NCBI GenBank assembly: GCA_000824785.1
Contig: CCNB01000017.1
Location: 1-64,000 of the forward strand
Source of the DNA: Mesorhizobium plurifarium
GTDB lineage: Bacteria > Pseudomonadota > Alphaproteobacteria > Rhizobiales > Rhizobiaceae
Direction of reading: 5' to 3'
DNA length: 64,000 bases
Shown one piece after another: positions 21,399-33,171 of this stretch (position 1 is its first letter; the number at the start of each line of letters is the position of its first letter). The position numbers and the translations under genes are program-made. The notes under the pieces were generated by a model. It was not told where the DNA came from and ran no database searches. It saw only the letters and a list, made by a program, of their open reading frames with translations.

Positions 21399-21428
21399 CC
21401 ATCCGTCTGCAAAGCAGGGATGGGGCTT
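21399..21428 (-). terminator. Terminator hairpin after the 93-residue exported protein gene
   Basis: Arms AGCCCCATCC and GGGATGGGGCT (one unpaired base) with a short loop form a stable stem. It lies about 28 bases after the minus-strand gene's stop. The T-rich side is weak on the minus strand; on the + strand it is followed by ACATTTTTG, so it may act in that direction. Confidence 0.6.
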
Positions 21429-21455
21429 ACATTTTTGCGATGCGCTTAACCGCCA

Positions 21456-21737
21456 TCAGCGGTTCGGCAGCTTCATGCCGCCCGTCGCCATGTCGATCGT
21501 TATGCTGCCGCCGATCCTGACATCGGTGTTGCCGATCTTGAACGAACCGTCGTTGCCGGCGGGCTGGGCGTCATCCGGCTCCGGCTGCGGCGCCGGCTTG
21601 GCGATGCGGTAGTCGTCGCTGACGCCTGGCAATTTCTGCGTCGAGCTGTCGTCGGCAAGCGCGGTGCCGGCCATCAGCGCGGCGGCAAGCGCGGCGAGGA
21701 TAGCGCACACATGTCTGGGCTGAACGGATCCGATCAT
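21456..21737 (-). CDS. Small exported hypothetical protein
   Basis: 93 residues from the ATG that gives a clear signal peptide (HVCAILAALAAALMAGTALA then DDSS). The mature part is acidic and Pro-rich, then ends with a segment DVRIGGSITIDMATGGMKLP suggesting a short beta hairpin. A TTG start 17 codons earlier is less likely. No family recognised. It lies about 75 bases downstream of clpP on the same strand and may share its transcript. Confidence 0.65.
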   Translation of the reverse strand: MIGSVQPRHVCAILAALAAALMAGTALADDSSTQKLPGVSDDYRIAKPAPQPEPDDAQPAGNDGSFKIGNTDVRIGGSITIDMATGGMKLPNR

Positions 21738-21811
21738 ACGCGGACTATAGGGACGCGGCCGGAGCGATGCCAGACGCGCGGCGATCAAATTGCCGCGCGT
21801 CTACCGCGACG

Positions 21812-22414
21812 TCAGGCCGCTTTCTTGCGCGTGTCGTAGACGTGGTCGACGAGGCCCCAGTCCTTGGCCTCCGCGGCGCTCATGAAATAGTCGCGGTCGA
21901 GCGTGCGCTCGACCTCCTCGTAGGTGCGGCCGCAATGCTTGGCGTAGAGCTCGGTCATATGCTGCTTGGTGCGCACGATATCCTCGGCATGGCGCTGGAT
22001 GTCGGAGGCCTGGCCCTGGAAGCCGCCGAGCGGCTGATGCAGCACGATCCTGGTGTTGGGCAGGGCGATGCGGCGTCCCGGGGAGCCTGCCATCAGCAGG
22101 AAGGAGCCCATCGAGGCGGCAAAGCCCATGCACACCGTCGACACCGGGCAGGAGATGTATTGCATGGTGTCGTAGATGGCGAAGCCGCTGGTCACCATGC
22201 CGCCGGGCGAGTTGATGTAGAGCGAGATCTCCTTGTCTGGATTGTCCGATTCAAGCGACAGAAGCTGGGCGCAGACCAGCGCCGAGACGTTGTCGTTGAT
22301 CTCGCCGTTGATGAAGACGATGCGCTCGCGCAGCAACCGCGAAAAAATATCGAAGGAGCGCTCACCGCGGCTCGATTGCTCGATGACCATCGGCACAAGG
22401 TTGGCAATGCTCAT
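21812..22414 (-). CDS. clpP: ATP-dependent Clp protease proteolytic subunit
   Basis: 200 residues. The serine protease triad is complete: Ser101 in GFAASMGS, His126 in VLHQPLGG, Asp175 in DRDYFMS. It forms the double heptamer that degrades proteins fed by ClpA/ClpX. No clpX or lon lies next to it, so this is probably one of the additional ClpP paralogues that Rhizobiales carry rather than the clpP-clpX copy. Some substitutions near the active serine (GFAAS rather than GQAAS) support that. Confidence 0.92.
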   Translation of the reverse strand: MSIANLVPMVIEQSSRGERSFDIFSRLLRERIVFINGEINDNVSALVCAQLLSLESDNPDKEISLYINSPGGMVTSGFAIYDTMQYISCPVSTVCMGFAASMGSFLLMAGSPGRRIALPNTRIVLHQPLGGFQGQASDIQRHAEDIVRTKQHMTELYAKHCGRTYEEVERTLDRDYFMSAAEAKDWGLVDHVYDTRKKAA

Positions 22415-22430
22415 GACGGATTCCTTTCGA

Positions 22431-22907
22431 TCAGGCTGCGCGCAGCATCATGCAAGGCGCATTGGCGGCGGTTGGGGCCTTGCGCGCGTCGAGCGAAAGT
22501 CCGCATCCCGCGCCCGAGACGGCGACGAGCGGCTGTGCCAGCGGCACGAAGCCGTCATGGACAATGCGCAAATGCGTGCCGCCCGAGGCGGTGCGCGCGA
22601 GTGTGAAGGTCACGATGCTGTCGAAGGCGGGAAGCTGGTCGGCATCCTTCGCGCCGGGCCGCTCGCGCCAGGAGTAGCGCAGCAGCCCGCCCGGCTCGGC
22701 CTCGAGCACCTCGCATTCGATCGGCGCATCCGGTCCGGCAAAGGCGAAGCGGCTGCCTGCTTCCGCCTTGATGTCGTTCGGCATCAGCCAGGCGGCGAGC
22801 AGTTCCGGCTCGGTCAGTGCCCGCCAGACTTTTTCCGGCGGATCGGGAAGGTCGCATTCGAAGCTGAGCGGCGCTTCGTCGACCGTCGGGTTTTCGGTTG
22901 CCGTCAT
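22431..22907 (-). CDS. SRPBCC (AHSA1-like) domain protein
   Basis: 158 residues. The pattern [20 protein letters not shown], then [11 protein letters not shown] and LLRYSWRE, is the activator-of-Hsp90-ATPase-like START fold, a hydrophobic-ligand pocket. It is encoded immediately after an ArsR-type regulator with a four-base overlap (ATGA), a very common pairing in which the regulator controls the SRPBCC gene. The ligand is unknown. The C-terminus is extended by a Cys-containing tail. Confidence 0.85.
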   Translation of the reverse strand: MTATENPTVDEAPLSFECDLPDPPEKVWRALTEPELLAAWLMPNDIKAEAGSRFAFAGPDAPIECEVLEAEPGGLLRYSWRERPGAKDADQLPAFDSIVTFTLARTASGGTHLRIVHDGFVPLAQPLVAVSGAGCGLSLDARKAPTAANAPCMMLRAA

Positions 22908-23218
22908 TGATCCATTCCCTTCAGAACCGTCTTCAACTTCTCGATGCGTTCCGGCCAGAAGGCGCGGTAGCGCTCGATCCAGCCGAGCAGGGGGTCGAGC
23001 CCTTGCGGATCGGCGCGGTAATAGGCGTTGCGGCCGGCGCGCCGCTCGACCACCAGGCCAGCGCTGCGCAGCACGGCGAGATGCTGCGAGACCGCCGGCT
23101 GCGATACGCTCATGCCGGCGCGCAGCTCGCTCACGCTCATCTCACTGGCGGTCAGCCGCTCGTAAACGGCGCGGCGTGTCGGGTCGGCCAGGGCTCGGAA
23201 AATCTCTGCTTCGATCAT
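22904..23218 (-). CDS. ArsR-family transcriptional regulator
   Basis: 104 residues, winged helix. IFRALADPTRRAVYERLTASEM, VSELRAGMSVSQPAVSQHLAVL (recognition helix) and the wing RRAGRNAYYRA are typical. Metal-binding cysteines of classical ArsR are absent, so it belongs to the non-metal SRPBCC-linked group. It precedes the SRPBCC gene with an ATGA overlap and is divergent from ssb. Confidence 0.9.
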   Translation of the reverse strand: MIEAEIFRALADPTRRAVYERLTASEMSVSELRAGMSVSQPAVSQHLAVLRSAGLVVERRAGRNAYYRADPQGLDPLLGWIERYRAFWPERIEKLKTVLKGMDQ

Positions 23219-23313
23219 GAAGAAAGCATAAGTCGATACTTATTGATTTGGCAAGCCGCTATTTGATCGCCATATCAGGACAGAGGTCTGAACCCTGCCT
23301 TTGCTGACATTCC

Positions 23314-23353
23314 TTGACAGAAAAGGCGGTTGTGTCTAGAACGAAAAGAGAAC
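23314..23353 (+). promoter_or_regulatory. ssb promoter with overlapping LexA box
   Basis: TTGACA (23314-23319) and TAGAAC (23337-23342) are 17 bases apart. A perfect GAAC-N7-GAAC box (23339-23353) overlaps the -10. LexA bound here would block polymerase, so ssb should be SOS-induced like uvrA. Confidence 0.85.
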
Positions 23354-23454
23354 AAAAACCTTGTGGGAAAAGCCAGCCTTTGCGGGCAGGGGCGAGCCTG
23401 AGGCTGTAAGGTGAGCGACTTAAAATTTGTTTCGGATGAGCGCGGAGAAGTAAG

Positions 23455-23976
23455 ATGGCGGGTAGCGTCAACAAGGTCATTCTGGTCGGCAATCTCGGGG
23501 CGGACCCTGAAATCCGCCGCCTGAATTCCGGCGATCCGGTCGTCAACATCCGCGTCGCCACCTCGGAAAGCTGGCGCGACAAGAACTCGGGCGAGCGCAA
23601 GGAAAAGACCGAGTGGCATAATGTCGTGATCTTCAATGACCAGCTCGCCAAGGTGGCCGAGCAGTATTTGAAGAAGGGCATGAAGGTCTATGTCGAGGGC
23701 CAGCTGCAGACCCGCAAATGGCAGGACCAGACCGGCAATGACCGCTACACGACCGAGATCGTGCTGCAAAAATTCCGCGGCGAATTGCAGATGCTCGACG
23801 CGCGCGGCGAGGGCGGCGGCGGCCAGGTCGGCAACTATTCCGGCGGCGGCAGCAGCCGCGGCTCCGATTTCGGCCAGTCCGGCCCGAACGAAGGTTTCAG
23901 CCGTGGTGGCGGCGGTTCCAGGGGCGGCGGTGGCGGCGGCTCGTCGCGCGAGCTGGACGACGAGATCCCGTTCTAA
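23455..23976 (+). CDS. ssb: Single-stranded DNA-binding protein
   Basis: 173 residues. An OB fold (about residues 1-112, starting [17 protein letters not shown]) is followed by a Gly/Ser/Arg-rich flexible linker and the acidic tip DDEIPF that recruits repair and replication proteins. It coats single-stranded DNA. It reads away from the ArsR gene and carries its own SOS-type promoter. The length is usual for alphaproteobacteria. Confidence 0.96.
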   Translation: MAGSVNKVILVGNLGADPEIRRLNSGDPVVNIRVATSESWRDKNSGERKEKTEWHNVVIFNDQLAKVAEQYLKKGMKVYVEGQLQTRKWQDQTGNDRYTTEIVLQKFRGELQMLDARGEGGGGQVGNYSGGGSSRGSDFGQSGPNEGFSRGGGGSRGGGGGGSSRELDDEIPF

Positions 23977-24009
23977 GCGTCTCGAAACGGGCATTTGAAG
24001 TAAGGCGCG

Positions 24010-24408
24010 ATGTCGCTCGGACCGCTTCTGTCGGCGCCGCCTCCCATCCCATGGCATGCCTTCGCGGCCTTCGCCGCTTTAGCCATCGGCGGCGCCCAGC
24101 TGGCGCTGCCGAAGGGGACTGTGCGCCACCGCGCGCTGGGTTATGCCTGGGCGGCGCTGATGCTGATCATCGCCATATCCAGCTTCTGGATCCAGCAGAT
24201 CCGGCTCATCGGGCCATTCAGTCCGATCCATCTGTTGTCGATCCTGGTGTTGGTCACCGTGCCGCTGGCGACGTGGTATGCGCATACGCATAAGGTGGCC
24301 GCGCATCGCGGCGCCATGATAAAACTCTATCTGTTCGCGCTGGTCGGCGCCGGCATCTTCACGCTACTGCCTGGCCGGATAATGCATGCCGTCGTGTTCG
24401 GCCAGTAG
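24010..24408 (+). CDS. DUF2306 family membrane protein
   Basis: 132 residues with four membrane helices (about 17-33, 46-64, 76-92, 105-122). Histidines at helix ends (PWHAF, HLLS, AHRGAM, MHAV) are characteristic of DUF2306 proteins, whose function is unknown. The ATG follows AAGTAAGG. It lies 33 bases after ssb and could share its transcript. A large inverted repeat begins just after its stop. Confidence 0.85.
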   Translation: MSLGPLLSAPPPIPWHAFAAFAALAIGGAQLALPKGTVRHRALGYAWAALMLIIAISSFWIQQIRLIGPFSPIHLLSILVLVTVPLATWYAHTHKVAAHRGAMIKLYLFALVGAGIFTLLPGRIMHAVVFGQ

Positions 24409-24410
24409 GA

Positions 24411-24544
24411 CGTGTTGATATTCAGGTCAGGCCGGCCTGCAAATGCCGGTTTCCTGCGCTTCCGGTGCTCACGTACTTCAAGTACGCTCCGCTCCGGTTC
24501 TCGGAAGCCGCCTTTCGGCGCGGCCTGACCTGAATCTCAACACG
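24411..24544. repeat. 134-base inverted-repeat element (MITE-like)
   Basis: Twenty-four-base terminal arms (24411-24434 and 24521-24544) are complementary with a single mismatch. The interior contains the palindrome GTACTTCAAGTAC within a GCTCCGCTCCGG context. From memory this interior is a frequent extragenic repeat in Mesorhizobium. It sits between the DUF2306 and OsmC genes and could fold as a long stem or act as a terminator. Confidence 0.8.
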
Positions 24545-24581
24545 CCTTGGCGCGGACGGGAATTTCTCAAGGAAGATCAAC

Positions 24582-25066
<485 letters not shown>

Positions 25067-25073
25067 GTGTCGC

Positions 25074-25703
25074 TCAAGTGATCATGAGCGCCCGGACGCC
25101 GTCGGCCACGAATTGCACGGCAAGCGCCGCCAGGATGACGCCGAGCAGTCTGGTCAGGATCGAGCGGCCGGTCTGGCCGAGGATGCGGTCGATGCGTTCC
25201 GACAGCACGAACACCAGATAGGTGATGACGAGGCAGAGGAAGATGATGCCGACCAGCGCCGCCTGGGCGGCAAAGCCTTCGAAATGTCCCGACAACAGCA
25301 CCGTCGCCGAAATCGCGCCGGGGCCAGCGATCAGCGGGATCGCCAGCGGGAAGGCGGCGATGTTGTGGATCATGTCCCTGGTGATGGCGACGTCGCCGAT
25401 CTTCTCCTTGCGGTCCTGGCGGCGCTCGAACACCATTTCGAAGGCGATGAAGAAGAGCAGAAAGCCGCCGGCCACCCGAAAGGCCGGCAGCGTGATGCCG
25501 AACACCGACAGGATCGAGGCGCCGGCAATCGCAAACAGCGCCATCACCAGGAAGCCGATCACCGAAGCGCGCACCGAAACCTGCTGACGCTCCTCGCGGT
25601 TCATGCCGCGCGTCACAGCGAGGAAGAGCGGCGCCAGTCCCGGCGGGTCGATGGTCACCAGGATGGTGACAAAGGCGTTGAACAGGCTGTCGAAACTCGG
25701 CAT
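25074..25703 (-). CDS. MarC family integral membrane protein
   Basis: 209 residues from the ATG with GGAGAGGG upstream. Six membrane helices; the conserved PPGLAPLFLAVT near residue 20 and the PLIAGPGAISATVLL segment near residue 123 are MarC hallmarks. Function in this family is unresolved; early links to antibiotic resistance were not confirmed. Confidence 0.88.
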   Translation of the reverse strand: MPSFDSLFNAFVTILVTIDPPGLAPLFLAVTRGMNREERQQVSVRASVIGFLVMALFAIAGASILSVFGITLPAFRVAGGFLLFFIAFEMVFERRQDRKEKIGDVAITRDMIHNIAAFPLAIPLIAGPGAISATVLLSGHFEGFAAQAALVGIIFLCLVITYLVFVLSERIDRILGQTGRSILTRLLGVILAALAVQFVADGVRALMIT

Positions 25704-25796
25704 CGCTGGCCCTCTCCCGCCGGGCAAAACCCGAGCTCCGCAATTGGTAGAGCAAAGCCCGGGCGCTGGAAACAGGCGGGAAGGTAAATCAGCCGG

Positions 25797-26174
25797 CTAT
25801 TCGGGCCTGCCGCAATAGGCCTCCAGGCGATAGCCATCCGGGTCGATGACAAAGGCGGCGTAGTAGTTGTCTCCATAGGCCGTTCGAAGCCCGGGCTGGC
25901 CGTTATCCTTGCCGCCTTCTCGCAATGCTGCCGCGTGGAAGGCGTCGACGCTGGCGCGTGTCGGCGCGGAGAAACAGAAATGCAGGCCGGACTCCGCTTC
26001 GGCCGGGACCGGCCGGCCGGCGTTATTCACCCAAAGCTGGACCGCTTGAGCGCCGTAGCCGAGAGAGCCGGGCGACTGGCTGAGACAGGAATAGCCGAGC
26101 GGCTTCAACGCTGCGTCATAGAAGCGTTTCGAAGCATTGGCGTCACGGACGCCGATCGAGACATGGTCGAGCAT
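25797..26174 (-). CDS. VOC family (glyoxalase-like) protein
   Basis: 125 residues from the ATG that follows a perfect GGAGG at five bases. MLDHVSIGVRDANASKRFYD and AAFVIDPDGYRLEAYCGRPE are vicinal-oxygen-chelate hallmarks. Putative metal ligands include His4, His65 region (LHFCFSA) and Glu near the C-terminus. It probably belongs with the next gene upstream. The substrate is unknown. Confidence 0.87.
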   Translation of the reverse strand: MLDHVSIGVRDANASKRFYDAALKPLGYSCLSQSPGSLGYGAQAVQLWVNNAGRPVPAEAESGLHFCFSAPTRASVDAFHAAALREGGKDNGQPGLRTAYGDNYYAAFVIDPDGYRLEAYCGRPE

Positions 26175-26206
26175 TGGTTCCTCCATGATTACAATTGGTT
26201 GATCGC

Positions 26207-26737
26207 TCAGGCTGCCGTCGCGCGACGGGCCAGGAATTCGACCTCCATCCGCCAGGTCGCGCCGCCGTCCTGCGAACGCTCGCCGAGCCAGCGGAACGAG
26301 TTTTCGGTGATGCGTGAAAAACTCCAGCGCACCGACGCGCCGGTGCCGTCGGCGCCGACCTGGACGATCGTGTCGCCCTCGGCGCGGCCGAGCTGCCGGC
26401 TGTAATACTGGCTGCGCGGATCGCTCCAGAAGATGTGCCAGGCATCGGCGGCGGGATCGTAGACGCGCAATGTCGTGCCGTAGAAGGTCCATGGCCCGAG
26501 CGACGGGGAGGGGCCGGCGTCTCGGGCGGGCAGGATCCAGACGTCCTGCACGGCCCTGCCTTCCAGAACCCAGCCGAAATGCACCTCGCCGCGCCCGGTG
26601 AGCCTTGTGCCGTCCTCGAGGATGCGGGTGGCGTCGAATGTCCAGGCGCCGATAAAGCGGCCGTAGAGCTTCAGCTTTTCGGCGACGTCTGGTTTGGGCC
26701 CGTCGCTGTGCAGGGCTTCGGCAAAGGAATCGGTCAT
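26207..26737 (-). CDS. Conserved hypothetical protein, lipocalin-like barrel (DUF1579-like)
   Basis: 176 residues, no signal peptide. Repeated beta-strand patterns, RFIGAWTFDATRIL, GEVHFGWVLEGRAVQDVWIL and WHIFWSDPRSQYYSRQLG, resemble DUF1579-type small-ligand-binding barrels. It is divergent from the AraC regulator gene and about 30 bases upstream of the VOC gene, so the regulator may control both. The family assignment is approximate. Confidence 0.72.
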   Translation of the reverse strand: MTDSFAEALHSDGPKPDVAEKLKLYGRFIGAWTFDATRILEDGTRLTGRGEVHFGWVLEGRAVQDVWILPARDAGPSPSLGPWTFYGTTLRVYDPAADAWHIFWSDPRSQYYSRQLGRAEGDTIVQVGADGTGASVRWSFSRITENSFRWLGERSQDGGATWRMEVEFLARRATAA

Positions 26738-26821
26738 TGTTGCTGCCTCGTTTGTCAGGAGAGGGCAAGCAATAGGGGCACGGCAGGGTTCGTCGCTTGG
26801 GAAAAATTGCTATCTTCGGGC

Positions 26822-27652
26822 ATGACGACCGCGCAGAAAACTCTGGCTTCAGGGCCTGGCTGGCAGGTGTCCGACGTGGTTTGCACGGCGGCCGCCGGCG
26901 ACAGGCCATTCGAGGAAGAGCATCGCGGATTCTGCGTCGCTGCCGTGACCAGGGGCGCGTTCCGCTATCGCACGCGCCAGGGCACGGCGATGCTGGCGCC
27001 GGGCGCCATCCTGCTCGGAAATCCCGGCGCCTGCTACGAATGCGGGCATGAGCACGGCGCCGGCGACCGCTGCCTCTCCTTCCATTTCTCGCCGGCCTAT
27101 CTGGAGCGCGTCCTGGTCGACTTGCCGGGTGTGAAACGGCTCGGCTTCGCCGATCCGCGTCTGCCGCCCTTGCCGGCGCTGGCGCCTCTGCTCGCCGAGG
27201 CGGAAGCGGCGCGGGAAACAGGCGACGGCGACGCATTCGAGGAACTCGGCCTGCGCATGGCCGGCGCGGTGGTTGAGGCCGCGACCGGTTCTTCCAAACC
27301 CGCCCGGACGCCCAGCCGCCGCGACCAGAAACGCGTTGCCGAAGCGGTGCGGCTGATCGAGCTCAACGCCGATCGACCCTTGTCGCTGACCGAGCTCGCC
27401 GACGGCGCGGCGACCAGCCCATATCATTTCCTGCGCATTTTCCGGCACGTCGCCGGCATGACGCCCTATCAGTTCGTGCTGAGGACGAGGATGCACCGCG
27501 CCGCGGTGCGCCTGCGCGCGTCGAACGCCGCGATCTCGACGATCGCCTTCGATACTGGCTTCAACGATCTGTCGACTTTCAACCGCCGGTTCCGGCGCGA
27601 AATGGGGGAGGCGCCCGGCGCGTACCGGGCCAAGCGGACCGGCGCCGGATAG
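26822..27652 (+). CDS. AraC-family transcriptional regulator
   Basis: 276 residues from the ATG at which homology plausibly begins; the ribosome site is weak. An N-terminal cupin-like effector domain (about 20-120) precedes two helix-turn-helix motifs in the last 100 residues: LSLTELADGAATSPYHFLRIF and ISTIAFDTGFNDLSTFNRRF, with PYQFVLRTRMHRA between them. A Cys-Glu-Cys-Gly-His cluster in ACYECGHEHGAG could be redox- or metal-sensitive. Divergent placement suggests control of the hypothetical/VOC pair. Confidence 0.86.
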   Translation: MTTAQKTLASGPGWQVSDVVCTAAAGDRPFEEEHRGFCVAAVTRGAFRYRTRQGTAMLAPGAILLGNPGACYECGHEHGAGDRCLSFHFSPAYLERVLVDLPGVKRLGFADPRLPPLPALAPLLAEAEAARETGDGDAFEELGLRMAGAVVEAATGSSKPARTPSRRDQKRVAEAVRLIELNADRPLSLTELADGAATSPYHFLRIFRHVAGMTPYQFVLRTRMHRAAVRLRASNAAISTIAFDTGFNDLSTFNRRFRREMGEAPGAYRAKRTGAG

Positions 27653-27660
27653 GTTTGCAC

Positions 27661-28284
27661 TCAATCGTCCGTCGGACCGCACCAGCCGGGCAGGTAATCC
27701 GCATCCTTGCCTTTGGCCAGAACCAGTGCCTGCTTCATCGCCTTGTCGAAGTTCTTCGCAACCGCATCCTTATCGATCCGCCGGCGCAGGAAATCCGCCC
27801 AGATGAATTCGCTGAACGGCGTCGTGTCCTTGGCGTAGCCGCCCTGACGGCGCAGCTCGCCCGCCATGCTCCGGTAAGGATCATCGACCAGCTCGCCGAT
27901 GGTCTTTGGAATGGCCGAGTAATCGCGGCGCCGACCGTTCTCGTCGAAGGGGTGCATCCAGCCGCGATTGTCCAGAACGAAGAAAAAGGCGTCCTTGTCG
28001 AGCGCGGACAGGTCGCTGATCACGGTCACCAGCACATCCTTGACGCCTTCCTCGAGCAGGGCGCGGGCGAGATGGTGGTGATCGGTGACGTAGTTGCGAT
28101 TTTTGGGACCGAGCACCACCGGCACCATGTGTCTGCCCAGAAAGACGCCGGTTTTCTTCTTTGCGTCCTGCGCCCGGATCATCTGGCGCTTCAACGCAAC
28201 CTCACGCATGCCGACCGTGATCTGCGTCGGCCTTAGGTCTTCGACGGGGACCGGAGTGACAATGGGCACTCGGGGGTCGATCAT
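27661..28284 (-). CDS. ParB-like nuclease family protein (ParBc_2)
   Basis: 207 residues. VEDLRPTQITVGMREVALKR followed by VVLGPKNRNYVTDHHHLARAL is the ParBc_2 pattern (a nucleotide-binding ParB/Srx fold without a helix-turn-helix). It is not a chromosome-segregation ParB: it lacks the GERRxxA box and no parA is near. Its start overlaps the SulP stop by four bases, so it is co-translated with the transporter. Whether it uses CTP or cuts nucleic acid is unknown. Confidence 0.83.
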   Translation of the reverse strand: MIDPRVPIVTPVPVEDLRPTQITVGMREVALKRQMIRAQDAKKKTGVFLGRHMVPVVLGPKNRNYVTDHHHLARALLEEGVKDVLVTVISDLSALDKDAFFFVLDNRGWMHPFDENGRRRDYSAIPKTIGELVDDPYRSMAGELRRQGGYAKDTTPFSEFIWADFLRRRIDKDAVAKNFDKAMKQALVLAKGKDADYLPGWCGPTDD

Positions 28285-30008
28285 GGCAGGCTGTCCTGTT
28301 TCTTGAGCTGTGGTTTGCCCGGACCAAGTTTCTTGATCGCCGCGTCGACGCTGTGGAAAATGCGCTCAGCGCCGACGATCTCGGCGATGCCGAACCGCTT
28401 GAGCGCTGCCTGGGCGCGCAGCGATTCCATGCGGGCGATAGCAAAGACCGCGCCTTTGTCGCGACAATGGCGGATGGTGTCGATCAGCGCCTGGGCGGCG
28501 GTATAGTCGATCTCGACGATGTTGCTGGCTTCCAGCACCACCAACTGCACGTCCTCGCTGGCGTCGATCAGGTCGCTCAAGCCGCGCTTGAACCGGTCGG
28601 CGTTGACGAAGGAAAGCGGCGCCTGGAACGCCGCCACGAGCACGCCGGAGCGCTGCTCGCCCGCGCTGGAACCGCTCGGCGGCCACCAGACCGACGTGCC
28701 CGGCACCTGCGCCAGCTCGATAGGCTCCGTGCGCGTCGAGCCCCAGATGCCGTGCAGCAACGACAGGCCGATGCCGATCGCGACGCCGGTTTCGATCGGC
28801 AGAACGACGATGGCGACCATGGTGATCAGGATCAGCGCGAACTCGACCGGCGCCTGGCGGTAGACGTTTGCGGCCACCCTCCAGCGCAGGATGCGCTGGG
28901 CCACATACATCAGCACGCCGGCCAGCGCCGCCTGCGGCACATCGGCGAGCAAGCGGCCGCCGAATGCGCCAAGCGCCAGAACGATTGCTGCCGCAATCAG
29001 GCCCGAAAGCTGCGAGCGGCCGCCGGTCTGCGCGACGATGGCCGTGCGAGGCGGGCTGGCGTTGACGGCAAAGGCACCGAACAGGCCGGACAGGATGCTG
29101 CCCGCGCCGACGCCGACGAAGTCGCGGTTGACGTCGAGCGCTTCGCCGTCCCGCGGCGGGAAGGAGCGGCTGGTCGCTGCCGTCTGCACCATGACGACGA
29201 TGGCGATCAGCAGCGCGAGCGGGACGAGAGCCCGCGCGTCCTCGAAGCTGACCAGCGGCAATCCGGGCGTCGGAAACCCGTTCGGCAAGGCGCCGAGCAC
29301 CTCGACGCCGCGATTCTTAAGGCCCAGCGTGATGACGGCAAGCGTTGCCAGCACCATGCCGATCAGCGCCGCGGGTATGCGCGCGCTGACGCGCTCGGCG
29401 ACGAGGACAATCGCGAAGACGCCTAGACCGAGCGCCAGGCTCCAGAGGTTGGTGAGATGGATGTTAGCGGCGATCTCGCCGACGCGTCGCAGGGTTTCGC
29501 CGCTTTGCGACGGCAGGCCGAGCAATCCAGGCAGCTGCGAGACCATGATGTGAACCGAGATGCCGGCGAGGAAGCCGGTCGTGACCGGCACGGACAGGAG
29601 ATCAGCAATCCAGCCGAGGCGGAAAATGCCGCTGAGCGCCACCAGCAGCCCCACCATCAGCGCCAGCATGGCCGCCAGCGCCAGATAATGCGGCGAGCCG
29701 GAGGTGGCGATCAGCGCCAGCCCGCCGACGAACAAGGGCGTGATCGTCGAATCCGCCCCCGCCGACAGCTGGCGGTTGGCGCCGAGCAGCGCGAAGGCGA
29801 CGGAGCCGGCGACGAAGGTGAAGAAGCCGATCTCCGGCGCGAAACCGCCAAGGCGCGCCGTCGCCATCTGCTCGGGAATGGCGATCGCGGCCAGCGTAAC
29901 GCCTGCCGCCAGATCGCCGTTGAGGTCCTTGACACTCCAGCCGCTCAGGGCCCGCAAGGGTGGCCACAGGGCCAGGTTCATAGCACTTGCAGTTTTTGCC
30001 CGATCCAT
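28281..30008 (-). CDS. SulP family anion transporter with STAS domain
   Basis: 575 residues from the ATG with AAGG upstream. About eleven membrane helices span residues 20-420, starting LNGDLAAGVTLAAIAIPEQMA, a SulP hallmark. A STAS domain follows (about 450-560, with VVLEASNIVEIDYTAAQALID). It likely imports sulfate, bicarbonate or a dicarboxylate; the ion cannot be deduced. It overlaps the ParB-like gene and is divergent from gyrA. Confidence 0.9.
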   Translation of the reverse strand: MDRAKTASAMNLALWPPLRALSGWSVKDLNGDLAAGVTLAAIAIPEQMATARLGGFAPEIGFFTFVAGSVAFALLGANRQLSAGADSTITPLFVGGLALIATSGSPHYLALAAMLALMVGLLVALSGIFRLGWIADLLSVPVTTGFLAGISVHIMVSQLPGLLGLPSQSGETLRRVGEIAANIHLTNLWSLALGLGVFAIVLVAERVSARIPAALIGMVLATLAVITLGLKNRGVEVLGALPNGFPTPGLPLVSFEDARALVPLALLIAIVVMVQTAATSRSFPPRDGEALDVNRDFVGVGAGSILSGLFGAFAVNASPPRTAIVAQTGGRSQLSGLIAAAIVLALGAFGGRLLADVPQAALAGVLMYVAQRILRWRVAANVYRQAPVEFALILITMVAIVVLPIETGVAIGIGLSLLHGIWGSTRTEPIELAQVPGTSVWWPPSGSSAGEQRSGVLVAAFQAPLSFVNADRFKRGLSDLIDASEDVQLVVLEASNIVEIDYTAAQALIDTIRHCRDKGAVFAIARMESLRAQAALKRFGIAEIVGAERIFHSVDAAIKKLGPGKPQLKKQDSLP

Positions 30009-30117
30009 GACCGACCTTGCCGCATGGCGCCGAAAACGACCGTGGCCATATCGTCGCAATCAGCGGTATCCATTTGAAATTACCATCGAAATTGTCTCTG
30101 GAAAAGTCTGGCCGACA

Positions 30118-30145
30118 TTGGAGTTTCGGCGAGGCTTCCTATATA
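30118..30145 (+). promoter_or_regulatory. Putative gyrA promoter
   Basis: TTGGAG and TATATA are 16 bases apart, about 36 bases before the gyrA start. A match to the housekeeping consensus by eye only. Confidence 0.4.
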
Positions 30146-30181
30146 AGCATGCAGTGATTCCCGACTGGATTGTGACCTGAT

Positions 30182-32968
<2,787 letters not shown>

Positions 32969-33018
32969 GTCTCGGTTTAGACTTCACCGGCCCTCCGGGC
33001 CGGTGCGGTGATGGTGGG

Positions 33019-33171
33019 TCAATGGCGACGGTAGACGTTGCGATGAGCGAAACCATCGAGCCGCTTGGTGTTGGCCTTGACGCGCACCCGCGCTGCTTCC
33101 TGATGCAACCCGAATGCAGTCGCGATCAGCATCACGATGGTCATTGCAGTGGCAAGCATGTAGATCAGCAT
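33019..33171 (-). CDS. Small membrane protein (50 residues)
   Basis: ATG with an excellent AGGAGA site eight bases upstream. One membrane helix (MLIYMLATAMTIVMLIATAF) is followed by a basic cytoplasmic tail rich in Arg, Lys and His, so it should be an inner-membrane protein with its C-terminus inside. It converges on gyrA, ending about 50 bases after the gyrA stop. I recall comparable small proteins in Rhizobiales; no function is known to me. Confidence 0.72.
   Translation of the reverse strand: MLIYMLATAMTIVMLIATAFGLHQEAARVRVKANTKRLDGFAHRNVYRRH

Larger units (their letters stand above)
20693..21455. other. Long intergenic region upstream of uvrA
   Basis: 763 bases. It holds the uvrA promoter region with a LexA box (20856-20870) and a terminator hairpin (21399-21428). 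The middle (about 20990-21390) has no gene I can support. A start-less open frame on the + strand ends at 21277, and weak frames exist on the minus strand; they may be gene remnants. Confidence 0.6.

Noticed and set aside
27661-28284. Plasmid-type partition gene (parB)
   Set aside because: It lacks the ParB arginine-rich box and helix-turn-helix and has no parA or parS nearby; it is a ParBc_2 family protein instead.
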